Assembly: GCF_037975245.1 (NCBI RefSeq)
Contig: NC_092581.1
Location: forward strand, 7,035,501 to 7,099,500
DNA length: 64,000 nucleotides
From: Apostichopus japonicus
Lineage: Eukaryota > Echinodermata > Holothuroidea > Aspidochirotida > Stichopodidae
Direction: 5' to 3'
A model generated the notes under the pieces. That model was given only the letters and a program-made list of their open reading frames with translations. It ran no database searches and was not told where the DNA came from. Position numbers and translations under genes: made by a program. Positions within the stretch are counted from its first letter, which is position 1. Each line of letters begins with the position of its first letter. This document shows, in pieces, positions 23,091 through 36,058 of this stretch.

Positions 23091-24102
23091 ACCAAAAATT
23101 ATTTAAATTCAATACAACTCATCAAATTTGTAATATAAACCTGAATGCAAATTGGTATAAAGGGAGTTCCAATGCCCTAATAATGAAGTTTTGTAGATAA
23201 AAGGCAATAAGGATCATTAACTTAATATGACCAAATATGAAATATGACATTGTGCTTACAATTTAGCTGTATCTGGCTTATTTCTTTCTGGTGCAAACTG
23301 TTCATAAATTATTATTGAGATGATGCTGTCCCCATAAATGAAAATGTGCAGGATATTGACATTTTATTAATTTGGAACAAGAATTTACAATGATGTGACA
23401 TGGCTTAATACTCCTTAGCCAGGTAACTCTCTTTTCTCTGCAATCACATGGTATTACAGGGCTTCAGGTTCAATTCACATACACTTAATTTGGAATAGTT
23501 TGTAGTATAGGTAAGTTCTTTTTCATTTGCAAAAAGGGACATCTAGTCAGGGGTAGCATGATCTATGCAGGGATTGCTTTATTTGTAATTTGAAGTTGTA
23601 ACAACATTCCATTTGTATGCTATTGAAAATGTACAACCTAAGCAAATCAAATATCATTTTGTGTATTCTGTTTTAATAGGAGACCTGTTCAATCATGGCT
23701 GAACCAAATTGCTTAATAGTTTTCCCAAACTACAAAGAACATGAATCAAGCTTTTCAATTTGAAAAACAAATAATGTACATGAATACAGTGGTTCAGTTT
23801 AACCCTAATTACTTTGTGTTAGTGGTTGGTAATTTTCAATTGGTGTCGATAATATGACATACTTCTCCAGTTTTCCAAAAAAAAATTAGGAAGATCATCT
23901 CATTAATTTCTTCTCTCACTAATTGGTTGTTTTTCTGAGACTATAACTTTAAATCTTTGTAATATTTTACAGGATCAACACACAAGATTAAATTAATCTG
24001 CCAACATACTTAACATTCTTTTCTCTGCCAGCTTCTGGCATTTGGCAGATTCATTTCTAATTTTTGTTTCACAATAAACCAGTTGTATTTCGCCCTGTGT
24101 CT
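23091..24102. other. No recognisable feature up to the gap
   Basis: AT-rich and non-coding as far as can be seen. The last bases before the gap do not resemble the 22-bp satellite that begins after it. Confidence 0.35.
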
Positions 24103-24202
24103 NNNNNNNNNNNNNNNNNNNNNNNNNNNNNNNNNNNNNNNNNNNNNNNNNNNNNNNNNNNNNNNNNNNNNNNNNNNNNNNNNNNNNNNNNNNNNNNNNN
24201 NN
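24103..24202. other. Assembly gap (100 N)
   Basis: Exactly 100 N, the usual placeholder for a gap of unknown size. Satellite DNA starts directly after it. Confidence 0.99.
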
Positions 24203-25627
24203 CTGAATAATAGAATGTGCGGTACTGATCAATCGAATGTTCCGTACCGATCAATCGAATGTGCGTTACCGATCAATCGAATGTTCCCTCCCGATCAATC
24301 GAATGTTCCGTACCGATCAATCGAATGTTCCGTACCGACCAATCGAATGTGCCGTACCGATCAATCGAATGATCCGTACTGAATAATCGAATGTGCGGTA
24401 CCGATCAATCGAATGTTCCGTAGCGATCAAACGAATGTTCCGTAGCGATCAATCGAATGTTCGGTACCGATCAATCAAATGTTCCGTACCGATCAATCGA
24501 ATGTGCGGTACCGATCAATCGAATGTTCGTTACCGATTAATCGAATGTTCTGTACCGATCAATCGAATGAGCAGTACCGATCAATCGAATGTACGGTACC
24601 GATCAATCGAATGTTCCGTACCGATCAATCGAATGTGTGGTACCGATTAATCGAATGTACGGTACCGATCAATCGAATGTGCGGTACCGATCAATCGAAT
24701 GTTCCGTATCGATCAATCGAATGTGCGGTACCGATCAATCGAATGTGCGGTGCCGATCAATCGAATGTGCGGTACCGATCAATCGAATGTTCCGTACCGA
24801 TCAATCGAATTTTCTTTCCGATTAATCGCATGTTCCGTACCGATCAATCGAATGTTCTTTCCGATTAATCGCATGTGCGGCACCGATCAATCGAATGTGC
24901 GTTACCGATCAATCGAATGTTCCCTCCCGATCAATCGAATGTTCCGTACCGATCAATCGAATGTGCGGTACCGATCAATCGAATGTGCCGTACTGAATTA
25001 TCGAATGTGCGGTACCGACCAATCGAATGCTCGTTACCGATTAATCGAATGTGCGGTACCGATCAATCGAATGTGCGGTACCGATCAATCGAATGTTCCG
25101 TACCGATCTATCGAATGTGCGGTACCGATCAAACGAATGTTCAGTGCCGATCAATCGAATGTGCCGTACTGAATAATAAAATGTGCGGTACCGATCAAAC
25201 GAATATACAGAACCGATCATTCGAATGTGCCGTACTGATCAATCGAATGTGCCGTAACGAATAATCGAATGTGCGGTACCGATCAATCGAATGTGCGGTA
25301 CCGATCAAACGAATGTACAGAACTGATCAATCGAATGTGCCGTACTGAATAATCGAATGTGCGGTACCGATCAATCGAATGTGCGGTACCGATCAAACGA
25401 ATGTTCGGTAATGATCAAACAAATGTTCCGTACCGATCAATCGAATGTTCGTTACCGATTATTCGAATATGCGGTACCGATCAATCGAAGTTCGGTATTG
25501 ATCAATCGAATGTGCCGTACCGATCAATCGAATGTGCGGTACCGATCAATCGAATGTTCCGTCCCGATCAATCGAATGTTCCGTACCGATCAATCGAATG
25601 TGCGGTACCGATCAATCGAATGTTCCT
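24203..25627 (+). repeat. 22-bp satellite, array 1
   Basis: About 65 head-to-tail copies of a 22-bp unit read AATCGAATGTTCCGTACCGATC on the plus strand. Many variants occur (GCGGTACC, CTCCCGAT, TTACCGAT, and ACTGAATAATCG). The unit has three CpGs and lacks stop codons in the forward frames, so long open frames arise by chance. The array begins at an assembly gap, so its left extent is unknown. Confidence 0.98.
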
Positions 25628-25815
25628 TAAAGTTTTAACCCCGATACGGACATCTCTAAACGCGCTGTTTATCTAATGTGTAATGATCAGAAAAATGGTT
25701 AATTTTTATTTTTTCCAAAATCGATTAACTTTAGTTATGGAGCCTACTAGGATGTCCGAATAGGACCACATTAAAGTAGAAAGGTTCCTCTTTCGCGTGG
25801 TATACCTCTACTATC
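25628..25815 (-). repeat. Single inverted copy of the 227-bp repeat
   Basis: The sequence is the reverse complement of most of one unit of the 28985-31485 array. It runs from TAAAGTTTTAACCCCGATAC to GGTATACCTCTACTATC. It abuts the 22-bp satellite directly. Confidence 0.9.
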
Positions 25816-26260
25816 ATCCTGCTCTCTTTTCACATGATTAAATCATGTGTGGGCCACGGGCCCTTTCTGGCTGCTGTATGGGTCCTGGTACATCATAAAA
25901 TTGTTGTTATTAGTATTTTTGGATACCCCAATTTCCAAAGGGTCCAATGCCACTTTAAGAATCACTCTGCTCTCATTTCACATAAATGAATCATATGTGG
26001 GCCACAGGCCTTTTTTGGTTGCTGCCTGCATAGGCCCATGTACATCATAAAGTTGCTGTAATTAGTATTTTGGAACACCCCAATGTTTAACTGGTGTACC
26101 GCAAAATGAATTATCCTTGTTTCTTTTCGCATGATTAATACCATTTTGATGGGCCCTTCTGCAGGGCCCGTCACAAGGTACAATTACTGTCATTGCTATG
26201 GTTCTAAAAGTATCTTACTTTGAGTTTTATCCAGCGCTTTTGCCTTGCGTCTTTCACATG
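25816..26260 (+). repeat. ~150-bp repeats, forward cluster
   Basis: About three diverged units share TTTTCACATGATTAAATCA, GTGGGCCACGGGCC, CATGTACATCATAAA and ATTAGTATTTTTGG. The same unit returns in reverse orientation at 26500-26915. Confidence 0.75.
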
Positions 26261-26261
26261 A

Positions 26262-26489
26262 TTAAATCAACATTTGAGCCCCTATTTTAATTGAAGGCAC
26301 ATTTAGACTACATACACGCACATTGTGTGGCACGTCAGCAACACATAACCTTGAATCCTGGTCATAAACGGACATAAGCTGCCCATTAAACCCTCTGTCT
26401 CTTTTCAAATCTTCTGGGTTCCCGGTCCAGTTGAGTATCGAATCGATGCAGACTGGGTTGAAAGTAAACGCGGGCCAAGTGCAGTGCAA
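26262..26489 (-). CDS. Unidentified open frame between inverted repeats (weak)
   Basis: A 75-residue minus-strand frame starts MHCTWPAFTFNPVCIDS and contains GNPEDLKRDRGFNGQL and VYDQDSRLCVADVPHNVRVC. The middle has a protein-like composition and does not belong to the surrounding repeat, but its last residues run into a repeat unit. No splice sites or homologue were recognised. It may be an exon remnant caught between inverted repeats, or chance. Confidence 0.2.
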   Translation of the reverse strand: MHCTWPAFTFNPVCIDSILNWTGNPEDLKRDRGFNGQLMSVYDQDSRLCVADVPHNVRVCSLNVPSIKIGAQMLI

Positions 26490-26499
26490 TGCAATAAAC

Positions 26500-26945
26500 T
26501 AGGCTCACATCACTGCAAGATGCGAGCCATCATAATGACGTCACAGGTCGATTTACTGCAAATTTATCCTCTACCATGGCCCAGACAACCTCAAGGGCCC
26601 ATGGCCCACGCGTGATTTGATCATGTGCAAAGACACAAGGATTATTCTATAGTTGCATTGGACCCTTTATACATTGGAGAAACCAAAAAATACCATCTAC
26701 GACTTTTATCTGTACCGGGCCCCAGGCAACAGCCATAAAGTGCCCATGGCCAACACATGATTTGATTATGTTAACAAAATCAGGATAATTCTTTTAGAGG
26801 TGTTGGCCCTATTGGACATAGCGGTATCTAAAAATACCAACGACTTCATTTTTAACTGTAACGGGGCCCATGCAGCAACCTCAAAGGCCCAATTGCCCAC
26901 ACAGGAATTAATCATTTTTTGGATCATTAGACATAACGTATATAT
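26500..26945 (-). repeat. ~150-bp repeats, inverted cluster
   Basis: Units of the 25816-26260 family read here as the reverse complement (GGGCCCATGGCCCAC, GTGATTTGATCATGT, AAAAATACCAACGAC). The cluster ends at about 26915 in a fragment resembling part of the 227-bp unit (GATCATTAGACATAACGTAT). Confidence 0.75.
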
Positions 26946-27132
26946 ATGTTGAATTTGACATGTTGATAGACGTAATGACATATTAGTATTTTGTCTCGAT
27001 ATGTTCATATGGAATTGTAACATGTTGATATCGAATTGGACATATATATTAACTTGGACACTCCACTTTCTTTTTCGACATTTATGGAACGTTTGGCTCT
27101 CCGTACTCTTCGACTGTCTTTGTGTTATGTTT

Positions 27133-27487
27133 TCACTTAGTTTTGTATGAACTGATCATCTGATCACTGTATCGTCTCTGTATTCCAATCAAGTCTTGGT
27201 AATAAACAGAAAGTAATTCATCAATTCTTTTCATGTTGCGATCACTCAGCTGATTAGATTTAAGAACTTTCATTCTCGATTCAGCATGACCAATTGTTCG
27301 TGGTACCGAAACTTTACGAACGGTTCTGGTAATACTATTTATATCTACATCTATATTAGTATGTCGGTTCAAGTCACCGAGAAGTAACCCAGACCAAAAA
27401 GCAGATGACGGTAATAAAACAGTCTCCAATTCTTTCATAAGTACTGGAGAGTAAAATAGATTGGGATCATACATTTGTTCTTGTATT
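27133..27487 (-). pseudogene. Fragment of a transposon-associated protein
   Basis: A 113-residue minus-strand frame contains SSAFWSGLLLGDLNRH and, further on, IGHAESRMKVLK and IQRRY. The pattern xxWSGxxLGD followed by a (N/H)AxxESxxKxxK segment resembles a conserved stretch of large uncharacterised proteins carried by invertebrate transposable elements. It is recalled, not searched. Upstream on the minus strand the frame is cut by a hAT-type element at 27488. Across that insertion only a short extension precedes a stop. It has no complete domain and is probably inactive. Confidence 0.4.
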
Positions 27488-28463
27488 CACTGGCGGATCC
27501 AAGGGGGCCAAGGGGGGCCATGCCCCCCCCCCCAAGGTGAGCAAAAAAGTGTTTCCGAACATCCGCTAAATCGTATGATTGGAAATTTAAAAAAATCGAG
27601 AGGAATAGCAGTGGTAGACTAGTCTAAACCTTTTCGTTTTCTGGTTTAAAATTAAATGCAGAGCTCCCAACTGACCCGCAATTCGCGGGAATTAGACCCG
27701 CAGTCTAACACCCAAACCCGCTGACCCACACAAGCGTCCGAAAAAACCGCATTGTAATTGTCAAGTATACATAAAAAAAATTGCATCGAATTTTGACTTA
27801 GCAACCATCATTTCTTTAGCATTTGTATAAAACCTCCTTTACAGCATCATTTGAACCTTTGAATTGGGGCGAGCAGCGAACATTTTCATGCCACGGAAAA
27901 GAATGAATTATCACCTACTATTCAATTTATTGATGTTACACAAAAAAAATGCATATTTCTCAGAAAATTTTGGGTGACAAAAGCCTTTCTAAGTGCCACC
28001 ATTTTACATGTAGGCATCACCAGGATTCCAAAAAAAAATCAATAGGGGAGGGGGACACCCCCTCCCCTTATACCCCTCCCCCAGGACGGCGATTCGTGGC
28101 ATGGACCAGCATTTGCCTTCTCAAGAGTTGGGAGCTATGTAAATGTATGAGCATGAGGATTTACAGTTTAACACCATTTTGCAGTTACAGGCTGGTTGTA
28201 AGAAATTTATAACCTATGAGAAATAAAATTTCTTGAGAAAGATGATCCCAACTTTGTTTTATAAATATTTTAGAAAATTACACCTGGGAAACATTTTTTT
28301 TAGAAGTAAATTAACATCACCATTGTACACTTTTGTCGCACCAAATTGCATCTGAGGGCATTCAGCTATAGAAAATTTTCACACCCTCCCCTTAGACCCC
28401 TCCCCCATATCACTCTAATGCCACATTGGCCCCTCCCAAGCAGAGGCCCTGGATCCGCCAGTG
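27488..28463. mobile_element. hAT-type element, family 2, copy 2 (complete)
   Basis: This 976-bp element starts CACTGGCGGATCC and ends GGATCCGCCAGTG, with perfect CTTGTATT duplications on both sides (27480-27487, 28464-28471). It matches 18648-19457 over the left four fifths and carries the right end which that copy lacks. It has no transposase. Confidence 0.92.
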
Positions 28464-28471
28464 CTTGTATT

Positions 28472-28984
28472 TGATATGCTACTGGATGTAACTAAGTGTG
28501 AATATAGGGTTTGTCATGTCTCATAGAGAGTCTGTTTAACTTATAAGACGTTTTATTGTTGTGATAATATTACAAATTATACTTTTACAAAGAGGTAATG
28601 AGAAGAGAGATTAATATCGTCAGTCATTCTTTAGAACCTCAAGATCATACTGCAGGATGATTCGTACTAGTTAACAAAAGTATCCGATCGTGTGTTAATT
28701 AAATGTACAATGTATTCCACACAGACTTCATGTTGGTTATATGGTCTTATGGTACGATGTGAAGATTTTCTTGTCATGCCTCAAAAAGGTAAATGACTAA
28801 CTTCTTTTGAAAGAAAATACAGTACGACGAAAAGTTATCAATTTTATTTGATTACATATTTTGTCTATATAGTCTGATATTTCGGTACAGGTGGAGCACA
28901 GAAGTAGATTTGATACAAAGAGTAGCTATGGAGCACAAATATTCAGTTTGTTCCGACAAAAAGGACAAAATTGAATCATAAATA
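28472..28984. other. No recognisable feature
   Basis: Spacer between the hAT-type element and the 227-bp array; no gene recognised. Confidence 0.35.
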
Positions 28985-31485
28985 AATCTAATCGAGAAAT
29001 CAGTTTTGTTAGGGGTCTGTATCGGGGTTAAAACTTTAAGGCCATTTTTGGTCAAGAAATCATTTTTGTTACCGATAGTAGAGGTATACCACGTGAAAGA
29101 TGAACCTGTCTACTTTAATGTGGTGCTAACCGGACATGCCAGTAGGCTCCATAACTAAAGTTAATCGATTTTGAAAAAAAATAAAAATTAACCATTTTTC
29201 TGATCATTACACATAACGTATATACAGCGCGTTTAGAGAAGGGTCTGTATTGGGGTTAAAACTTCAAGGTCACTTTTGGTCAAGAAATCATTTTTGTTAC
29301 CGATAGTAGAGGTATACCACGTGAAAGATGAACCTGTCTACTTTAATGTGGTGCTAACCGGACATGCCAGTAGGCTCCATAACTAAAGTAAATCGATTTT
29401 GAAAAAAATAAAAATTAACCATTTTTCTGATCATTACACATAACGTATATACAGCGCGTTTAGAGAAGGGTCTGTATTGGGGTTAAAACTTCAAGGTCAC
29501 TTTTGGTCAAGAAATCATTTTTGTTACCGATAGTAGAGGCATACCACGTAAAAGAGGAACCTTTCTACTTTAACGTGGTGCTAACCGGACATGCCAGTAG
29601 GCTCCATAACTAAAGTAAATCGATTTTGAAAAAAATAAAAATTAACCATTTTTCTGATCATTACACATAACGTATATACAGCGCGTTTAGAGAAGGGTCT
29701 GTATTGGGGTTAAAACTTCAAGGTCACTTTTGGTCAAGAAATCATTTTTGTTACCGATAGTAGAGGTATACCACGTGAAAGATGAACCTGTCTACTTTAA
29801 TGTGGTGCTAACCGGACATGCCAGTAGGCTCCATAACTAAAGTAAATCGATTTTGAAAAAAATAAAAATTAACCATTTTTCTGATCATTACACATAACGT
29901 ATATACAGCGCGTTTAGAGAAGGGTCTGTATTGGGGTTAAAACTTCAAGGTCACTTTTGGTCAAGAAATCATTTTTGTTACCGATAGTAGAGGCATACCA
30001 CGTAAAAGAGGAACCTTTCTACTTTAACGTGGTGCTAACCGGACATGCCAGTAGGCTCCATAACTAAAGTAAATCGATTTTGAAAAAAATAAAAATTAAC
30101 CATTTTTCTGATCATTACACATAACGTATATACAGCGCGTTTAGAGAAGGGTCTGTATTGGGGTTAAAACTTCAAGGTCACTTTTGGTCAAGAAATCATT
30201 TTTGTTACCGATAGTAGAGGCATACCACGTAAAAGAGGAACCTTTCTACTTTAACGTGGTGCTAACCGGACATGCCAGTAGGCTCCATGACTACAGTTAA
30301 TCGATTTTGAAGAAAAAAAAATTAACCATTTTTCTGATCATTACACATTACGTATATACAGCGCGTTTAGAGAAGGGTCTGTATTGGGGTTAAAACTTCA
30401 AGGTCACTTTTGGTCAAGAAATCATTTTTGTTACCGATAGTAAACGTATACCACGTAAAAGAGGGACCTTTCTACTTTAATGTGGTGCTAACCGGATATC
30501 CTAGTAGGCTCCATAACTAAAGTAAATCGATTTTGAAAAAAATAAAAATTGTAAATTTTTCTGATCATTACACATTACGTATATACAGCGCGTTTAGAGA
30601 AGGGTCTGTATCGGGGTTAAAACTTTAAGGTCACTTTTGGTCAAGAAATCATTTTTGTTACCGATAGTAGAGGTATACCACGTGAAAGAGGAACATTTCT
30701 ACTTTAATGTGGTGCTAACCGGACATGCCAGTAGGCTCCATAACTAAAGTTAATCGATTTTGAAAAAAATAAAAAATTAACCATTTTTCTGATCATTACA
30801 CATTACGTATATACAGCGCGTTTAGAGATGTCCGGATCGGGGTTAAAACTTTAAGGCCATATTTGGTCAAGAAATCATTTTTGTTACCGATGGTAGAGGT
30901 ATACCACGTGAAAGAAGTACCGTTCTACTTTAATGTGGTGCTAACCGGACATCCTAGTAGGCTCCATAACTAAAGTTAATCGATTTTGAAGGGGAAAAAA
31001 ATCATTTTTTTAGATCATTACACCTTAGATAAAGCGCGTTTAGTGATGTCCGTATCGGGGTTAAAACTTTAAGTTCACTTTTGGTCAAGAAATCATTTTT
31101 GTTACCGATAGTAAACGTATACCACGTAAAAGAGGAACCTTTTTACTTTAATGTGGTGCTAACCGGACATCCTAGTAGGCTCCATAACTAAAGTTAATCG
31201 ATTTTGAAAAAAATAAAATTAACCATTTTTCTGATCATTACACATTACGTATATACAGCGCGTTTAGTGATGTCCGGATCGGGGTTAAAACTTTAAGGCC
31301 ATATTTGGTCAAGAAATCATTTTTGTTACCGATAGTAGAGGTATACCACGTGAAAGATGAACCTGTCTACTTTAATATGGTGCTAACCGGACATCCTAGT
31401 AGGCTCCATAACTAAACTTAATCGATTTTGGAAAAAAAATCATTTTTCTGATCATTACACATGAAGTATATACAGCGCGTTTGGG
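28985..31485 (+). repeat. 227-bp tandem satellite
   Basis: About 11 units contain GGGGTTAAAACTT, TTTGTTACCGATAGTAGAGG, TGGTGCTAACCGGACATGCC and ATATACAGCGCGTTTAGAGA. GGGGTTAAAACT recurs at 29024, 29252, 29479, 29706, 29933, 30160, 30386, 30613, 30839, 31057 and 31281. The left units are nearly identical; those after 30800 are more diverged. Non-coding. Confidence 0.96.
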
Positions 31486-31699
31486 GTTTTATTTTCGCCA
31501 ATCTAGCGTTTTTTCGTCAACTGTCGCTGGTAACACTGGTTATAACAAACACACACGACCACCGGTGTGAAGTTAGATACTTATTCCCCGTTCCTCGTTC
31601 GATATTCGCGTATGAGTAACTGAGCTAGCTATTCAGTTACGTATTCGACAATGGTATCGACGTAACACCTCTGGCAAGACAAAAGCTTCTTACAAGATG

Positions 31700-33480
31700 T
31701 TCAACATTTGGTCGTGGAAAGAGGTTTTATCAATGGCCCATGGGTCATATGAACTCTAACGACTATGTGGAAGGGTACCATAATGCATCTTGCCCGGTCC
31801 AAATAGTTCTTGACCAACTAAAATGACCAGTACTTCATCAGTTCTTAAATTAATGTAACTGGACCAGAAAAAATCACTTTAGGCCCTAATCAAGACTAGC
31901 ACGCCTTGGACCACCTTACCAATGGGTCATATGAATTCTTAACACATTGTAGAAGGATACCATAATGCGTCTTGCCCGGTGCAAAGAGTGTTTGACCAAT
32001 TAAAATGACCATTAAATCAACATTTTTTTAAATAAATGTAAAGGGAACTGAAATAAAAACAGTTTGGGCCCTAATCAAAACCAGCACGTCTTGGACCGCC
32101 TAACCCATGGGTCATAGGAAGTCTAAGGACCTTGTAGAAGAGTACCATAATGCGTCTTGCCCGGTCCAAAGAGTGCTTGACCAATATAAATGACCACTAA
32201 ATCATTACTTCTTTAATGAGTGTAACCGGACCACGAAAAAGCTTTGGGCCCTAATCCATGCAGCACGCTTTGGACCACCTAACCAATGGGTAACATTAAC
32301 TCTAAGGACATTGTAGAAGAGTACCATAATGCGTCTTGCCCGGTCCAAAGAGTGCTTGACCAATTTAAATGACCACTAAATCATTACTTCTTCAATGAGT
32401 GTAACGGGACAACGAAAAAGTTTTGGGCCCTAATCCATGCAGCACGCTTTGGACCGCCTAACCAATGGGTCATAGGAAGTCTAAGGACCTTGTAGAAGAG
32501 TAACATAATGCGTCTTGCCCGGTCCAAAGAGTGCTTGACCAATATAAATGACCATTAAATCATTACTTTTTTAATGAGTGTAACGGGACCACGAAAAAGT
32601 TTTGGGCCCTAATCCATGCAGCACGCTTTGGACCACCTAACCAATGGGTAACATTAACTCTAAGGACATTGTAGAAGAGTACCGTAATGCGTCTTGCCCG
32701 ATCCAAAGAGTGCTCGACCAATTAAAATGACTACTAAATCATTACTTCTTCAATGAGTGTAACGGTACCACGAAAAAGCTTTGGGCCCTAATCCATGCAG
32801 CACGCTTTGGACCACCTAACCAATGGGTAATATAAACTCTAAAGACATTGTAGAAGAGTACCATAATGCGTCTTGCCCGGTCCAAAGAGTGCTTGACCAA
32901 TTTAAATGACCACTAAATCATTACTTCTTCAATGAGTGTAACGGTACCACGAAAAAGCTTTGGGCCCTAATCAATGCAGCACGCTTTGGACCACCTAACC
33001 AATGGGTAACATGAACTCTAAAGACATTGTAGAAGAGTACCATAATGCGTCTTGCCCGGTCCAAAGCGTGCTTGACCAATTTAAATGACCACTAAATCAT
33101 TACTTCATCAATGAGTGTAACGGGACCACGAAAAAGCTTTGGGCCCTAATCCATGCAGCACGCTTTGGACCACCTAACCAATGGGTTACAGTAACTCTAA
33201 GGACATTGTAGAAGGGTACCATAATGCGTCTTGCCCGGTCCAAAGAATGCTTGACCAATTCAAATGCCCACTACATCATCACTTCTTAAATGAATGTAAC
33301 AGGATCACGAATAAAAAGCATTTGGGCCCTAATCAAGACCAGAACGCCTTGGACCACCTAACCGATGGGTCATATGATTTTTTAAGACAGTGTAGAAGAG
33401 TACCATAATGCGTCTTGCCCGGTCCAAAGTGTGCTTGACCAATTTAAATGACCACTACATCATCACTTCTTAAATGAGTG
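31700..33480 (+). repeat. Left-arm ~179-bp tandem repeats (about 10 copies)
   Basis: CTTGCCCGGTCCAAA and its variants begin near 31790, 31971, 32156, 32335, 32514, 32693, 32871, 33050, 33230 and 33414. Each unit also contains GGGCCCTAATCCATGCAGCA and GACATTGTAGAAGAGTACCA. Outer units are more diverged than central ones. Confidence 0.95.
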
Positions 33481-34751
33481 TCCACTGTCTTATATGTTAT
33501 GAATCGTGCGTTTAGAGTCAACCGGTAGCATAACAAATTGCAATTTGGACTCTCAAGGAATGAAAAAGAGAGAACTCGTTTTAAGTGCATTCCAATTAAT
33601 GGCAGAATGTCTATATACATGGCCAAATTCTGTCGGAAAGTTTTTACAATTAAAGAAAGCCTCTAAATGACTTCCGAATTCATCGAAATGTTAGCATATA
33701 ACACTTTAACTTACTCAAATCACTTACGAAATTTCAGCCTAATCAAAAGGGAAAAATTGCAATGTGGCAGATATTTGAACACGATGGCATAAAGCGACAG
33801 CATCTTTCTAGGGCTGTAGCAAGGCCGTAGCAAGGCTGTAGCAGGCTTGTAGCAGGCATACACTGTCATGATAGCCCAATGAAGCTTATGAAGCTTACAG
33901 CCGGACAAACAATCAAAGAAATAAACCATCCCCTATATAGGCCTACCAAGTACCATGCATTAATGGTACATGCAGTAACGTTCAAACATTGAACAATATC
34001 ACTTTAACTCTCCTAACGTGGGTCAGAGACATTCGTAGAAGGAAAGATATTCCGATATTTCATTCATTTGGGAATACAAATGCAAAAAAGCAGTTAAACT
34101 GTCAACATGCTGCAGATTATTTCAGCTATCTATCAATTTTAATGGTTCGACGCAAGGGAGCAATCACGCTATGATAAATATGAACTCTCAGCCTTTTAAA
34201 GGTATTCCATGGACGTTAAATGACGGTAGGCAGTCAGCTCGTACATCGGTATCAATTAGTTCGAGCCTAATGTTCAAGCGCTCTTTTACGAGAGAAAACT
34301 TCTAGGAAACATGCTGAATGAATCATTCAATTACAATCAGAACGCATGGTCCTTTATTCCGCTCCTTCAAATTTATCTTATGAAGTATTGAGTAATAGTG
34401 TATGGAACATCTTTGCACATACATTGGTAAAAGTGTATCAATTCTACCAAATTAAAGTAATTTGCCATGAAAATTTCTCTTCTGCAAGTACATTTCAATC
34501 CAATCAGAGAATAAATGGGGAGGGGTGGGGGAGGGGTGGATATTAAGCATGTAATATTTCTCTTGACTTCTATACTTCCATAATTGACTCAGCATATAAC
34601 CTAATTGATATTTACCGAAGAATTAATACATTAAATACAATTGTAAGTGATTAGAAAGTGTATTTTTGACTTAAATTAACAAACGCGAAATTGACCTTAA
34701 ATCTAGCACTTTTGCTAATGAATTGAATGTGTTTTGTGTAAAATTTGTATA
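33481..34751. other. Foldback core, left part
   Basis: Non-repetitive sequence with no transposase-like frame longer than about 70 residues. A short GTAGCAAGG-like repeat lies at 33815-33850. Confidence 0.45.
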
Positions 34752-34759
34752 GCTAGATT

Positions 34760-36058
34760 CAGGGACGTAGCTAAGGCCTGATGATTGGGGGTTTAGTGGC
34801 TGAAATTCCAACTGGATGGGTTTTGGAGTCAGAAAATTCCGACTGCTGCCTTGTACCCCCCCCCCCCCCGCACTATACTCGTCAACGATACGGTCAGTGT
34901 CAGTCAGACACCCTATCTTTCGCGACTGCAATTTTGTTCCAAACTTTTCTCGGTACATGTGTACCACTGGCCCTCACTTCACAAACTTATCAATCACTCT
35001 GGTTAAGCGAGTAAGCAACTGAGTACAAGTTATCTGCTTGATAAGCTGCATAGACTACTGACTAAAAAAGCTATGTTAATGTAACAAAGGGGAAACTTTT
35101 TTTCAACAAATTATATTCGACGACATAGTGAATTACCCCAAAATACAGTGCTTTTTCCTAGCGCGCTTAATATTACTTTCTTGGGGGTGGGGGTGGGGTT
35201 ATTTATCACTCACACGATTAAAAAACATTGTTCACTTCATTCCAACTGAGCATTTGGAATGATGTGAACAATTAAACATTTTGCAGAAAAATGTTGAGTT
35301 GACGTTATACGATTAGTTGTCAATTAAACATTTTACAGAAATTTTTTCAATTGCTCAATTGGAATGAAGTGAACAATTGAACATTTTGCCAAAAATGTCC
35401 AATTGACGAGATAAGATAAGTTGTCAATTAAACATTTCTCAGAAAAGTTTTTCAATTGCTCATATGGAATGAAGTAAACAATTGAACATTTTGCAGCAAA
35501 AAATGACTAATTGACGAGATTTGATTAGTTTTCAATTAAACATTTTTCAAAAAATTGTTCAATTACTCATTTAAAGCAAGTAAGCAATGCAACATTTTTC
35601 TGTTTTTGATAACATTTTATCTTGTTATCTAAACAATTTACAGAAAAATTTCACCTTATGGTTTTTCTTAAGTTGATGGCATTTTTAAGCTTCCGTAGAT
35701 TAGCATTGCGCGTTTTAATCGTATATGTTGTGCAGTAGTTCTATTAGGCATTTTTTTTAGAGTAATCAAAATCATACGAAGTTTTGTATGGTGGAGTATA
35801 AAGATCGCGAGATACAATTTCTCATTGTGACAAGGAAATCGTAGTAAATATGACTGATTCAAGGTCAATTTTGACCGAAAATTTTAGGTCACTACAAGAA
35901 TATTTGAAAATTAGAGTGCGCCAGTCGGAAAAATTAGAGTGCGACGGTCGGAAATTCCGACTGTCGCACTAAAATTTTCCAACTATCGTCAGCTTTACCA
36001 AGATTGGTGGGGGGGGGGGGGGTGAGACACCCCACACCCCCCTCTAGCGACGTCCCTG
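34760..36058. mobile_element. hAT-type element nested in the foldback core
   Basis: This 1299-bp element starts CAGGGACGTAGCTA and ends TAGCGACGTCCCTG. It is flanked by GCTAGATT on both sides (34752-34759, 36059-36066). The 8-bp duplication and short inverted ends fit hAT. It encodes no recognisable protein. It holds poly-C/poly-G runs near both ends and an internal ~115-bp tandem repeat (35220-35600). Confidence 0.88.
35220..35600. repeat. ~115-bp tandem repeat inside the nested element
   Basis: About three units contain GTGAACAATTGAACATTTTGC, TCAATTAAACATTT and CAATTGCTCA, with AATTG-rich inverted words. Confidence 0.75.

Noticed and set aside
24203-25627. CRISPR-like array of short repeats
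   Set aside because: The 22-bp units are contiguous with no unique spacers, and the surrounding DNA is eukaryotic.
34671-35022. Overlapping frames on both strands near the poly-C run
   Set aside because: They cross the boundary of the nested hAT-type element and the C run, so they cannot be conserved proteins.
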